Source: an uncultured Ruminococcus sp. (GTDB lineage: Bacteria; Bacillota; Clostridia; Oscillospirales; Ruminococcaceae). Taken from it: a DNA stretch of 64,000 bases. The stretch lies in NCBI GenBank assembly GCA_902780695.1, contig CACZGM010000026.1, forward strand, positions 1-64,000, given 5' to 3'. This document shows, piece after piece, positions 1-8,577 of the stretch. A program made the translations under genes and the position numbers. The notes below the pieces were generated by a model. That model saw nothing but the letters and a program-made list of their open reading frames with translations, had not been told where the DNA came from and searched no databases. Position 1 is the stretch's first letter, and the number at the start of each line of letters is the position of its first letter.

Positions 1-711
1 CATTCCGTTCGGGACCCAGTTCTTGTAATCGGGCTTCGGGGCGTATCTTAAATACGGGTCAAAGCGCATATATTCTGACGGCTCGGAAGCTCTCGCACAT
101 TGCACATACATCAGCGGTATCGAGGCTTTCAGGCGTTCGTCAAATGTCGGCTTCCAGCCGCTTTCAGCGAGGAATTCCTTGTAGCTCGTTTCGTTCCATT
201 TGGCTTCAAAGGTAATGCCTGCGGCGGAAAGCACTTTTGACATCACGGTGCTTTTTATATCCGAATCATCGTGTATGAAATTCGGTGCGATGAGAACGCC
301 GTTCGGCTTCAGGACGCGGTCGATCTCGGCAAGAACTTTTTCGGGCTGCGGGATAATATGAAGCGCGTTCGCGATTATCACAACATCGAATGTGTCATCG
401 TCAAACGAAAGAAATGCTGCATCCTCACGCTCAAATGTGAGATTATCGGGAACATATCCCTTCCGCGCTGTTTTAAGCATATTCTCTGAAAAGTCAGTCG
501 CAATATAGCTTTCCGCAGCATCGGCGACATTCTTCGAGATCAGCCCCGTTCCGCACGCAATTTCAAGCACTATTTTATCCTTTATGACCGCACGGATATT
601 TGTGTACATCTGCTCATAAGCCGTCCTGTTCGTGCGCATAAAAACGTTATAGACAGGCGCGAAAAGATCCCATACTTTAGTTTCGTTTTTCACTTTAGTT
701 TCGTTTTTCAT
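1..711 (-). CDS. class I SAM-dependent methyltransferase (3' end outside window)
   Basis: The frame is open from an ATG at 711 to the window edge, so the C-terminus is missing. The product carries the class I methyltransferase signature: an LEIACGTGLIS glycine-rich SAM loop near residue 50 and a DVVIIANALHIIP stretch where motif IV is expected. It probably methylates a small molecule, but no substrate can be read from the sequence. AGGGAG upstream supports this start. It overlaps the preceding membrane-protein gene by 17 bp and is the last gene seen of the leftward operon. Its first codons contain a tandem copy of an 18-bp unit encoding KNETKV. Confidence 0.8.
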   Translation of the reverse strand, partial: MKNETKVKNETKVWDLFAPVYNVFMRTNRTAYEQMYTNIRAVIKDKIVLEIACGTGLISKNVADAAESYIATDFSENMLKTARKGYVPDNLTFEREDAAFLSFDDDTFDVVIIANALHIIPQPEKVLAEIDRVLKPNGVLIAPNFIHDDSDIKSTVMSKVLSAAGITFEAKWNETSYKEFLAESGWKPTFDERLKASIPLMYVQCARASEPSEYMRFDPYLRYAPKPDYKNWVPNGM

Positions 712-1384
712 CTTTTTTCTCCCTTCGTATTTCAAATATAAGTATGATTGCAAACCATATTATCATGCTCTCGCTCATAAGTCCGTTGGTGAACGCAAGT
801 CGGAATGCATTGTCCGGCATCAGCATTGTGGCACCTTTCAGCAGTCCGAAAAATATCAGCACATTCGTAAATGCGAACGGTTTCGGAAATGCTGTAAACC
901 CTCGTATCTGCAAATAGAACCAATAAACGAACACGGGCAGCATAAACGCTTCACTTGCAACAACGACCCACGAAAGTGCAGAGTACAGTTCGCTGCAAAC
1001 CCGCATCGCTTCTGCCATTTCCGCACCGCCGCTGTTGAGCTGCGCAAACAGCACAAGTATCATTATGTAGAAAAGGTGCAGCGCGAGCCACGGCGTAAGT
1101 CCGAACGCGTTCAGATAGTGATAAATCTTCCTGCGCTTTTCGTCAGTGATGTAATTCTGCACCGAGAAAAGTGCGATGCCGTAAAGAATTATCCCCGGAA
1201 ATGCAAGCGCCATTGCGAGATCCTGCCGCCAAAGCGGTATCTCCGAAACGCCGTTTGTTAGCCAGTTCACAGCGTCCGCGTGAATGCCCGTATCGCCGTA
1301 TATCATCAGCCAGTCACCGCTGCCGAAACACAGACAGCCGAGCATCCCGCAGATGAGTGAGAGTATTCTTTTTCGTTTTGTCAT
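695..1384 (-). CDS. polytopic membrane protein, DUF6796-like (paralogue 1)
   Basis: A 229-residue protein with about six hydrophobic segments. The N-terminal pattern LSLICGMLGCLCFGSGDWLMIYGD is shared in outline with two other proteins in this cluster (3044-3748 and 4279-4956): a small helix, a G-D-(W/C)-L motif, then a loop with an IPLWR or similar stretch. The family is of unknown function; the DUF6796 name is from memory. Its start overlaps the stop of the ATC-hydrolase-like gene upstream (ATGA type), so the genes are translationally coupled. What it transports or senses is unknown. Confidence 0.7.
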   Translation of the reverse strand: MTKRKRILSLICGMLGCLCFGSGDWLMIYGDTGIHADAVNWLTNGVSEIPLWRQDLAMALAFPGIILYGIALFSVQNYITDEKRRKIYHYLNAFGLTPWLALHLFYIMILVLFAQLNSGGAEMAEAMRVCSELYSALSWVVVASEAFMLPVFVYWFYLQIRGFTAFPKPFAFTNVLIFFGLLKGATMLMPDNAFRLAFTNGLMSESMIIWFAIILIFEIRREKKDEKRN

Positions 1385-2037
1385 ACTATCCTACCTTTGT
1401 AGTTTTTCGCAAATTCGCTCTTGTCGGGAACATACCGATAATCGCATGAATCCGCTCCTGTCGCGACCGTGTGAGTGCGTATCAGCCGCGTGTGCATCAT
1501 CTTTGCGTACTTGTGATCGAGTGCGCACATGTGCGGCATAAGCTCCATGTAGCCATACTTTTTCGCGTATTCGACAAGAGGACAACCGATAAGTGTGAAG
1601 TTGAAACAGGTCGGGTCGTTCAGCGGATCGACGATTATTCCCCACGTTTCACGCCATTCGCCGTGCGCTTGTTTTTCTTTGACTTTTCGGGTATATTCGC
1701 GGTAACTCTTGTACAGCTTTTTCTGCATCATCGACAGCGTTCCTTTTCTGTTGAGATTCATAAACGCGCCAAGCCATTTGTAATGAACGTATAAATCACC
1801 GAGTATCTCGTCGATTGCCGTGCCGTCAATAAGATGTTCTGACGCTTCGTAATACGCGATAACAAGAATGAACATATTCAGATTATTTGCGAGCGTATTC
1901 TCTTTTCCGCCGATGTCGGGAGCTTTCTTCATAAGCTCCGGATAAAGCTCATGCGATTTGTTTACGATTTTTTTCAGTTCATTCGGAAAATGCTTTTTTA
2001 TGTACCGCTTTATTGCTCGTTCTACTATTTTTTCCAT
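1381..2037 (-). CDS. L-2-amino-thiazoline-4-carboxylic acid hydrolase-like protein
   Basis: A 218-residue protein of the ATC-hydrolase family (PF14196 type). Family enzymes open the thiazoline ring of L-2-amino-delta2-thiazoline-4-carboxylate during cysteine formation; the true substrate of gut paralogues is not established. The diagnostic C-terminal half is present: NFTLIGCPLVEYAKKYG, then PHMCALDHKYAKMMH, then GADSCDYRY, with three conserved-looking cysteines. The N-terminus is a basic helix (AIKRYIKKHF). It lies between the membrane protein at 695 and a truncated homologue at 2042. Confidence 0.75.
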   Translation of the reverse strand: MEKIVERAIKRYIKKHFPNELKKIVNKSHELYPELMKKAPDIGGKENTLANNLNMFILVIAYYEASEHLIDGTAIDEILGDLYVHYKWLGAFMNLNRKGTLSMMQKKLYKSYREYTRKVKEKQAHGEWRETWGIIVDPLNDPTCFNFTLIGCPLVEYAKKYGYMELMPHMCALDHKYAKMMHTRLIRTHTVATGADSCDYRYVPDKSEFAKNYKGRIV

Positions 2038-2041
2038 TGTT

Positions 2042-2317
2042 TTAACTCCGTTTATTCAGCCTACACCATAGTATTTCCTGCAAAACATCATTATCGACAT
2101 CACGCTCCATTGCTTCGTAGAACGCAAATATCGACAGCCCGCCGTAATACTTTGAGCGCAGGAAATTCATAACGAGGGGCTCAGGAGCCTCACGGACAAA
2201 ATCCGTATAGATCGACGCTGTTTTTTGCATTATTGCTTTTGCCTGTTCCTTCCGGAAACGGCTTTTCAGGTATCGCTTTATAGCTTTCTTTGAGCCTTTC
2301 GGGAGTTTCATGCTCAT
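2042..2317 (-). pseudogene. truncated ATC-hydrolase-like gene
   Basis: A 91-residue ORF aligning only with the N-terminal third of its neighbours: a basic helix (KKAIKRYLKSRF), a tyrosine-containing helix, then FAFYEAMERDVD, equivalent to IAYYEASEHLID in the next gene. The C-terminal half with the conserved cysteines is absent; the frame ends in LNKRS just before the next ATG. It starts in an ATGA overlap with the gene at 2314. It is best read as a tandem duplicate that lost its 3' half, although a short expressed protein cannot be excluded. Confidence 0.6.
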
Positions 2318-2916
2318 TTCAAACTGTACCTGAAATCACACATATCCGAGCCTTCGGCTATCGTCTTTGTGCGAACAAGCTTTGCATTCATCATATCGGC
2401 AATAACGTAGTCGAGCCTGCACAGATATTTTGCGAGCTCAAAACAGCCTTCGTCCTTGCATATCTTACATATCCCGCACTCGTGATAATCGTATCCGAGA
2501 TCGTATTCCGCGCATTTCGGAAGTACATCGACCACCCAGTTGTTTTCGTTTCTGCGCTTGTGGCTTTCCTCCGACCATTTCATTCGCATCGGCATATTCT
2601 TTTCGTCAAGGTAATCTGCGGCGCTGCCGAGTCCGTTTTTGAACGTTTTAGACGAGCGCAGCGCGTTTTCAAGCATCTTGTAGTTTTCCTCTGCATCAAG
2701 CCCCGTGTGGCGGTTCATTGCAATGAAATAAATTCCCATTAAGTACGACGCAAGCAGCTTTTCATCGTTCATATCCTTTGCGCGATCCGTGATCCGTTTG
2801 TGTTCCCTTGCAATTTCGGAAACAGCACTTTTCGGAATGTTTCTTGTCTTGTATTCGGGCTTCAATGCGTTATGAAAGAAATGTCCCATAAATCGCGCTT
2901 TGAACGACAGTTTCAT
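2314..2916 (-). CDS. L-2-amino-thiazoline-4-carboxylic acid hydrolase-like protein (second intact copy)
   Basis: An approximately 200-residue protein. The ATG at 2916 is chosen over the longer frame (2976) because GGAGAT precedes it at proper spacing. The C-terminal half has the family pattern: KCAEYDLGYDYHECGICKICKDEG, then AKYLCRLDYVIADMMNAKLVRTKT and EGSDMCDFRYSLK. It is richer in cysteines than the copy at 1381. Together with 1381, 2042 and the broken copy at 6390 this gives four family members within 6 kb. The biochemical role is inferred from the family only. Confidence 0.72.
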   Translation of the reverse strand: MKLSFKARFMGHFFHNALKPEYKTRNIPKSAVSEIAREHKRITDRAKDMNDEKLLASYLMGIYFIAMNRHTGLDAEENYKMLENALRSSKTFKNGLGSAADYLDEKNMPMRMKWSEESHKRRNENNWVVDVLPKCAEYDLGYDYHECGICKICKDEGCFELAKYLCRLDYVIADMMNAKLVRTKTIAEGSDMCDFRYSLK

Positions 2917-3043
2917 TATATCATCTCCGTTTGCATTTTTGGTAGGACGCGCAGAAAACAATGTTACGCAAGTCAAGGGAAGGTGACGCAGTATGACGGA
3001 TTTTTAGCCGTCAAGATGTCTATAGATTGGTTTGAATTTAGTA

Positions 3044-3748
3044 TTAGTTCTGTATCTGATTATGTTTGCTATTTACAGCCTTTTTCCAGTAAAAATACGT
3101 CGTCAGATAAGTAAGCCCCTCACCGAAACTCTCACACGCACACCAAGCTCCGCCGACAGCAGTACTGCCGAATATCAGTTTCCATATCATGCCGACCGCA
3201 AATGTGCCGGTTATCCCGACAAGACATGTCAGCCTGTGCAGTCCGGAGCGTCCGGAAACCGTGACGTAAAAGTGAACGATGTACATTATTGAGAGAAATC
3301 CGATTAGAGCAAAATTCACGGGTGAAATGACCTCCGACCAGTGAAGACAAACTTTCTCTGCAAGCTCGGCGGTGCCTCCGTTTCCGATTATCGCATGACA
3401 GGTTATCGGCAGAAGCGACCCGATAGAAAAGTGGAGATAGCCGGTTGAAGCCACTCCGATAAACCCGAAGTTTACAAGTATTCGCATGAACTTTCCGCAG
3501 GTCTCAGCGATCATCCGGTAGAAGCTGACACAGGCGGGAAGCATAAGGCTCATCCCAACAAAACCAAGTACTGCCGAAACAATAAATCTCCACTCCGGCA
3601 TTACGCTCCACAGCGGCTCATACGATGTGACCGACAGTCCGTCTTCACAGTACAGCAGGCAGTCTCCGGTCATGAACAGCAGCGAGCCGATAAAGCCGAG
3701 CATTGAAAATATTTTATTTCTGGCGATCACTTTTTCTCTTATTTCCAT
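3044..3748 (-). CDS. polytopic membrane protein, DUF6796-like (paralogue 2)
   Basis: About 234 residues with six or more hydrophobic segments. The first reads IFSMLGFIGSLLFMTGDCLLYCED and matches the G-D-C-L pattern of the paralogues at 695 and 4279. AGAGG lies seven bases before the ATG at 3748; an alternative ATG at 3802 abuts the stop of the upstream gene but has no ribosome site. It probably sits in the cytoplasmic membrane. Function is not known. Confidence 0.68.
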   Translation of the reverse strand: MEIREKVIARNKIFSMLGFIGSLLFMTGDCLLYCEDGLSVTSYEPLWSVMPEWRFIVSAVLGFVGMSLMLPACVSFYRMIAETCGKFMRILVNFGFIGVASTGYLHFSIGSLLPITCHAIIGNGGTAELAEKVCLHWSEVISPVNFALIGFLSIMYIVHFYVTVSGRSGLHRLTCLVGITGTFAVGMIWKLIFGSTAVGGAWCACESFGEGLTYLTTYFYWKKAVNSKHNQIQN

Positions 3749-3802
3749 ATTCACGCCTCTCTGAAACACTACATTTTTTGCGCTTGATGCAAAGTATTTC
3801 AT

Positions 3803-4291
3803 TCACTTTACAAATAGCATCATTATTGCCGAAATTATCGCCGCCATAAACGGATAACCGACAAGTGTGAAGAGCCACTTGACAACGACCTGTTTTCCGC
3901 TGATGTACGGTTTCAGATCTTCCGTTCCGGGAATGTCCCACGCTTTGGTTTTTCCCACCCAGTACCAGTCTATGAAAATACGGTCAAACAAGCCTTCCAT
4001 AAGCGAAATAACACTTATCTGCCAGAACGGTTCCCAAAAGCCGCGCGCACCGTTGACGCAATACACTGAAATTATGATGAATGCCAGAAGCGGAATTAGC
4101 CCTGCCAATTTGAATATCAGCGCATTTCTTTTTATTCTCTCGGCAGTAGTAAGTCCGATCTCTATCGCACGTTCCTGTACATCCTTTTCGTACAGATGTA
4201 CCGCACCGACAGCGCCGTTTGAGATTCCGACTACGCAAAGAATAAGAAGTATAAAGCACGCTCCGATGCCCTCAATAATTACTGTTCCCAT
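3803..4291 (-). CDS. small four-helix membrane protein (paralogue A)
   Basis: A 162-residue protein with hydrophobic segments near residues 5-25, 58-75, 88-103 and 138-158 and a cytoplasmic-looking loop carrying IPGTEDLKPY. The same IKGTEDMKEY element, preceded by a D-W-Y motif, occurs in the protein at 7123-7608, so the two are paralogues. AGGAGG precedes the ATG at 4291, deciding that start over 4324. It overlaps the stop of the upstream gene by 13 bp. No function can be assigned. Confidence 0.7.
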   Translation of the reverse strand: MGTVIIEGIGACFILLILCVVGISNGAVGAVHLYEKDVQERAIEIGLTTAERIKRNALIFKLAGLIPLLAFIIISVYCVNGARGFWEPFWQISVISLMEGLFDRIFIDWYWVGKTKAWDIPGTEDLKPYISGKQVVVKWLFTLVGYPFMAAIISAIMMLFVK

Positions 4292-4956
4292 TCTGCTTTC
4301 CTCCTGTATATCGCGGCAAGCCATACCGCAAAAATAATGGTCGAGCCGAGACTCATATTCGAGCAGGCGAGCCCGTTGAAAAACGCATTAGTCCCAAGTC
4401 CACCGACCGCGTTTATTAATATCTTGAAAATAAGCGGATTGAATACGCAGAACCAAGCCGGAAACGCCGTTTTCTTCTTTATGACAAGCAAAAACATCGT
4501 AACGACGTGGATCCCGTAAATCGTAAGAAACAGAGCAAAGCACGGTATAAGATAGCCCGCCTGTTCCTCAAATACAGACATAACGAGATCGGTGTTTCCG
4601 GCTTCCATGTCCTTTTTCAGTCCGGTCACGAGGTAACAGCAGATAATATGTATCGCCCCGCCTGTGGCAGCAAAGCCGTAAAGCGAGTATCTGTACAGCT
4701 TTGCGAGCCGTGTGTCTTTATCGACGGTCAGCATATACAGCACATATGAGCCGAGAAAGGATACGGGGATCCCGACAAAACCGAATGAGCCCGCAAGTCC
4801 TATCCGAAGATATGAGACCTGTGACGCGATCATCGAGTATTTTTCTATCGCATCAGCCGCGCCTGTTGAATCCGCTCCAAGCAGCAGGCAGTCGCCGATC
4901 ATGGTCAGAATTCCGCCTGTGATACCGATGATCAGATATTTGACTGTTTTGCTCAT
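4279..4956 (-). CDS. polytopic membrane protein, DUF6796-like (paralogue 3)
   Basis: A 225-residue protein with about seven hydrophobic segments, beginning LIIGITGGILTMIGDCLLLGAD, the same layout as the proteins at 695 and 3044. A histidine-containing helix (GGAIHIICCYLVTGL) lies near the middle. It follows the glycosyltransferase gene by only seven bases and so belongs to the same leftward operon. Function unknown; the repeated pairing with ATC-hydrolase-like genes suggests a joint role. Confidence 0.7.
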   Translation of the reverse strand: MSKTVKYLIIGITGGILTMIGDCLLLGADSTGAADAIEKYSMIASQVSYLRIGLAGSFGFVGIPVSFLGSYVLYMLTVDKDTRLAKLYRYSLYGFAATGGAIHIICCYLVTGLKKDMEAGNTDLVMSVFEEQAGYLIPCFALFLTIYGIHVVTMFLLVIKKKTAFPAWFCVFNPLIFKILINAVGGLGTNAFFNGLACSNMSLGSTIIFAVWLAAIYRRKAEWEQ

Positions 4957-4963
4957 ACAGATG

Positions 4964-6208
4964 TCACCTCGAACTTATTTTAAATGTTTTTTCAAGCACA
5001 TCGGCTGCATTTTTGCAGCCGTTCTCTTTCGCAAATCTTTCTCCGAAGACTTTGGCAGTCTCCGTATATTTTCCGTTTTTAAGTTCAATCAATCCATTCT
5101 TTATATCGCCGTAAGTCCACTTCCCGCTGTGGATATCAACGGGAGCAGGACCTAAATTTCTTTCCGCGACCTGCAAGCCCCAGAAAAGCTGATCTCCGCC
5201 GAATGACATAACGAAAGTCGGGCAGCCGCAGCGAAGCCCCGCCGCTGTCGTTCCCGCTCCTCCGTGATGCACGACACCTTTGACGTGCCGAAAAAGCCAT
5301 TCGTGCGGAACAAAATCGACATAGCAGATATTCGGGTTCGGCGCAGTCTCCCATTTCATCCACCCCGAGGACATCACAGCGCGGATCCCGGTCTCGTTTA
5401 CTGCGGTATAAATCGTTTTCTGAACCTTTTCCATGTCCTTGTAAACGATGCTTCCGAAGCCAATATAAATGGGAAGTTCGCCGCTTTCGAGAAACGCTCT
5501 GAGTTTCTCATCAGGCTCATAATCGGTCACACTCTCTGTCATCCAGTTTCCTGTGATATGGATATGTTCTCCCCATTTTTCCTCGCGCGGAACGAGCATT
5601 TCACTGAATGCGTACAGCGTGAGTACCGGCTTTCCGTCCTGTTTCAGATAACTGCTTGTGAGATGCCATTTTTTCAGTCCATGTTTAACGCGCCAGTCGT
5701 TGAGCAGCGAGCGTGTCACCATATTCATTCCTATCTCGTTTTCAGTGTATGTGAATCCGACGGCGGGAGTATTGCGTTTCATTCCGGGCATCTGAACGCT
5801 GAACTTATTTGTTTTGTCAAAAGGATAGAAAAAGCAGCGGACGCACGGTATATGCAGAACATCGCAGGCATGACGGACAAATCCGCCGAGCAGTATATAC
5901 AGCACGGCATCCGAGCCTTTTATCGCCTCGTAAGCCTGGTCTGTCATTTCGGGATTTTTGCCGTACAGTATCTTAAGACCTTTCAGATAATCGAGCCCGT
6001 CCTTGCATTCCGACAAAAGCAGCCGCATCATAAGATCTCCGTCGCCGTTTATCGGAGCAAACTCCAGCCCGTTCTCCTCAACATATTCCCTGAAACGCGG
6101 GAACGCGCCGATCCTGTATTGATGACCGCGCCGTTTCAGTTCTTTTCCAAGCTCGACAAACGGCTGTACATCGCCGCGTGAGCCTATCGCAATAGCTGTT
6201 ATCTTCAT
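4964..6208 (-). CDS. UGT/YjiC-like glycosyltransferase
   Basis: A GT1-type nucleotide-sugar glycosyltransferase. The N-terminus ITAIAIGSRGDVQPFVELGKE is the classic acceptor-side start of macrolide and sterol glycosyltransferases. The C-terminal donor site VHHGGAGTTAAGLRCGCP with a following GGDQLFWG stretch is intact. Such enzymes transfer a sugar to a hydrophobic small molecule or lipid. The ATG at 6208 matches the family start; GTG 6223 and TTG 6220 are possible. GAGGTG lies upstream. It is the first gene of the leftward operon, served by the promoter at 6257-6285. Length (about 414) is normal. Confidence 0.85.
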   Translation of the reverse strand: MKITAIAIGSRGDVQPFVELGKELKRRGHQYRIGAFPRFREYVEENGLEFAPINGDGDLMMRLLLSECKDGLDYLKGLKILYGKNPEMTDQAYEAIKGSDAVLYILLGGFVRHACDVLHIPCVRCFFYPFDKTNKFSVQMPGMKRNTPAVGFTYTENEIGMNMVTRSLLNDWRVKHGLKKWHLTSSYLKQDGKPVLTLYAFSEMLVPREEKWGEHIHITGNWMTESVTDYEPDEKLRAFLESGELPIYIGFGSIVYKDMEKVQKTIYTAVNETGIRAVMSSGWMKWETAPNPNICYVDFVPHEWLFRHVKGVVHHGGAGTTAAGLRCGCPTFVMSFGGDQLFWGLQVAERNLGPAPVDIHSGKWTYGDIKNGLIELKNGKYTETAKVFGERFAKENGCKNAADVLEKTFKISSR

Positions 6209-6232
6209 ATTCTTTATCAACACCTCAAAACA

Positions 6233-6248
6233 GTTAGCGATTGCTTAC
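6233..6248. promoter_or_regulatory. operator-like palindrome A
   Basis: GTTAGCGATTGCTTAC is a 16-bp near-palindrome of the pattern GTTAG-N6-CTAAC (one mismatch). It starts 8 bp downstream of the -10 box of the glycosyltransferase promoter. A second palindrome, GCTTACCGTAAGC, overlaps it (6243-6255). Equivalent sites lie at 6343 and 9376. The spacing suggests a repressor site; the repressor is not identified. Confidence 0.6.
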
Positions 6249-6256
6249 CGTAAGCT

Positions 6257-6285
6257 ATTATATCACAAGATAATCGCTAAATCAA
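6257..6285 (-). promoter_or_regulatory. promoter of the leftward glycosyltransferase operon
   Basis: On the minus strand TTGATT (6280-6285) and TATAAT (6257-6262) are separated by 17 bp. The operator-like palindrome A overlaps the expected first transcribed bases. The promoter drives the genes from 6208 leftward. Confidence 0.75.
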
Positions 6286-6305
6286 GAGTATTTTTAAAAA
6301 AAATG

Positions 6306-6334
6306 TTGCAAGTTCTGCTCTTATGTGGTATAAT
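6306..6334 (+). promoter_or_regulatory. promoter of the rightward ATC-hydrolase-like operon
   Basis: TTGCAA (6306-6311) and TATAAT (6329-6334) are separated by 17 bp on the plus strand, about 55 bp before the broken gene at 6390. It diverges from the promoter at 6257-6285. Confidence 0.75.
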
Positions 6335-6342
6335 ATATCATA

Positions 6343-6358
6343 GTTAGATACAACTAAC
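6343..6358. promoter_or_regulatory. operator-like palindrome B
   Basis: GTTAGATACAACTAAC is a GTTAG-N6-CTAAC palindrome placed 8 bp after the -10 box of the rightward promoter, the same geometry as sites A and C. Confidence 0.6.
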
Positions 6359-6389
6359 CTCATTGTAACAATAAACGGAAGTGAGACAA

Positions 6390-7105
6390 ATGCACCCATA
6401 TTACAGCGCGAATAAAAAGAAATATGACAAACAGCTCAGAAAGCTGTTTTCACACATTAGAAGTGAGATATGGACGGTTTTCTTGTGTAATGCCGATGAC
6501 ATAATAAACGAAACAGCGGAAGTATTCGCACATGAGATGCTTCCCGAAATCCCGTTTGTCGGCGGGAAGAAAAACTCCAACGATTCATCGAATCTGACGA
6601 TGTGCTGCATAGGTGCGACGTTTTTATCGTGGGCAGGAGACACAATGTTCCTGACGAAGAGGCGGGAAGACTGCTCCATATCGCTTGGGAGAGCAGCAAG
6701 AAAAAGGTATCGCCGGCTGTCAGCCGAATGATCATCAGTATGTTGAATTTGACACTTGTACATACAGCGCTGCGCTCATTCGCAGAAAAAAGCCGCAGAT
6801 TTGCTGAACAATACCCTTATGCATGGCTTTTTGAATACGCAGAGCCGGACGATGAATACAGCGTCAAAATATACTGCATGAAATGCGGAGCCTGCAAATT
6901 CCTGACAGAAAAAGGGCTCGGTAACATAATGCCGTATCTTTGCAATCTCGATTTCGTTACCGCGGAGAAGTTCGGCGCTCCGTTCTACAGGAACGAGGTC
7001 ATAGCCTACGGCGACAAATGCTGTGCAAGCCTGATAAAGCGAAATGCGCCGGTTGTAACGGACAATTTCCCGCCTCACGGACTGCGCGGTGACGAATTGA
7101 AATAA
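6390..7105 (+). pseudogene. frameshifted ATC-hydrolase-like gene
   Basis: GGAAGTGAG precedes the ATG at 6390. The first frame reads a basic N-terminal helix and runs to about GDTMF near 6650; the homologous reading then continues one frame over from PDEEAGRLL to the stop at 7105. The second part carries KIYCMKCGACKFLTEKG, MPYLCNLDFVTAEKF and a degenerate YGDKCCASL in place of the usual CDFRY ending. One inserted base near 6650 would restore a full-length member. It may be a real pseudogene or an assembly indel. The gene downstream at 7123 would be co-transcribed. Confidence 0.7.
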
Positions 7106-7122
7106 TAGAAGGAGACTGAAAA

Positions 7123-7608
7123 ATGATCTTATTGATTGAATGTATTGTCGGGATCATATTATTCACTCTTATCGTGGTTCCGCTTACTTTGAAAGATCCT
7201 CTCGGATCTGTCGGGGATTATCCTCCCGCGATAAGAGAAAGATGTATAGAATTGGGATTGGTCTCCAAAACCGAAAAAAGATTCACCACTAAAGAATTAA
7301 TTAAAAAAGTTATCGCAATGATCGTTTTTACGGTATTGTTCTCGTTCGTGGTATATAAATTCAACGGGGCAGATACTTTTATCGACGGCTTTGTGAATTC
7401 ATATATCATCTGGCTTGCGGTTGACTGGTATGACGCAATTGTTCTTGACTGTATCTGGTTTTGTCATTCCAAAAAGGTGATGATAAAAGGGACCGAGGAT
7501 ATGAAAGAATACAAGGACTACTTGTTTCATATCAAGCAGTCCTGTATCGGAATGTTACTTGGTCTGCCGGTATGCGCGGCAGTGGGAGCTTTGGTAATGA
7601 TATTCTGA
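7123..7608 (+). CDS. small four-helix membrane protein (paralogue B)
   Basis: A 161-residue membrane protein with a perfect AGAAGGAG ribosome site. Hydrophobic segments lie near residues 2-22, 64-84, 92-108 and 138-160. The motif IKGTEDMKEYKDYLF matches the paralogue at 3803-4291, and a shared IRERCIELGL element corresponds to QERAIEIGL there. It sits directly after an ATC-hydrolase-like gene, as its paralogue does in the leftward operon. Function unknown. Confidence 0.72.
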   Translation: MILLIECIVGIILFTLIVVPLTLKDPLGSVGDYPPAIRERCIELGLVSKTEKRFTTKELIKKVIAMIVFTVLFSFVVYKFNGADTFIDGFVNSYIIWLAVDWYDAIVLDCIWFCHSKKVMIKGTEDMKEYKDYLFHIKQSCIGMLLGLPVCAAVGALVMIF

Positions 7609-7653
7609 AATTATTTCTTAAAGGAAAAAATCATAGCGATATCGCTCATAAAC

Positions 7654-8512
7654 TCACGAAACTCCCCATTTTTCCAGCGCTTGCAGTATTATTTCTAATG
7701 TATCCTCCCGGGCTTTCTGACATTGCTCGGGATATTTCTTTTCGCGCGGCAGCATATTGTTGTTCACGGGAAAATAACCGAGATTGTGGCTGCCCGTTTC
7801 GGAATTTATGTGCTTAAATCCGTATACAAATCCACTGCGTTCGAGCCGCTTCATAAGCAGCTCTGCGTCGCGTTTTGCGGGGACGGACTCGTCGTGCGTC
7901 GATGTCAGAAAAAGAATATCGCCTTTTTATGTTTTCCACCGGTATCTCGTTTTCCTCAGTGCCTTTTCTGTCCCATTCATCAAAGAAATAAACCAGCCGG
8001 ACATTCCGTTCTTTTACACATCTTTTCAAGAAATTCGAAAACAGATTGCCTTTTTCGACATACGGAAAGTCCCGTCCGTTGAACGACACCATAGCTTTGC
8101 AAGGTTCGTCTGAGGGTTTTCCCGTACCCTGCATTATATGCCCGAATGCAGACGCGGCAATGACGAGACATATATCCGGAACGACGCTCGCAGCGAGCAG
8201 CGCAATACCTGCGCCTTTAGAGTTTCCGTAGATGCCGATGCGCTTATAGCCGAGAGCTTTCAGTTCGTCACAGGCGTTTTGGAATTGCTCAAGAGGTATG
8301 GCGCGCATACTTTTCTTCTGACCTTCGCCGCCGTAATATGACATGGCAAGTGCTGAATATCCGTGATCTGAAAAAAGCTTGGCGTATTTTTCCGGGAGTT
8401 CAAGACCTTTGAGTCCCTGAACAACGATCAGCACTCTGTCATCGTTGTTTCCCGCATCATATAAGACCGCTTCAAATCCGTTTTCTGAATATTTAAATTT
8501 TGTCTTTTCCAT
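7654..8512 (-). pseudogene. alpha/beta hydrolase (BAAT/dienelactone-hydrolase-like), frameshifted
   Basis: The N-terminal frame (from ATG 8512) reads an alpha/beta hydrolase with the nucleophile elbow IGIYGNSKGAGIALL. Near 7920, at a run of five A, the homologous reading moves one frame: it continues GDILFLTSTHDESVPA, which holds the acid residue, and SETGSHNLGYF, which holds the catalytic histidine, ending at 7654. The unshifted frame instead ends in a low-complexity arginine-rich tail. All catalytic parts are thus present across two frames. It resembles acyl-CoA thioester or bile-acid-CoA acyltransferase-type C-terminal domains. It is convergent with the gene at 7123. Confidence 0.72.
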
Positions 8513-8577
8513 TCACCGCACCCGCAGTATTTCATTCAGCCTTCTGTCAATATATATTTTTCGCTTACTCATTAAGG

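Noticed and set aside
5264..6181. 305-codon plus-strand frame
   Set aside because: Antisense to the glycosyltransferase, which has clear motifs on the other strand.
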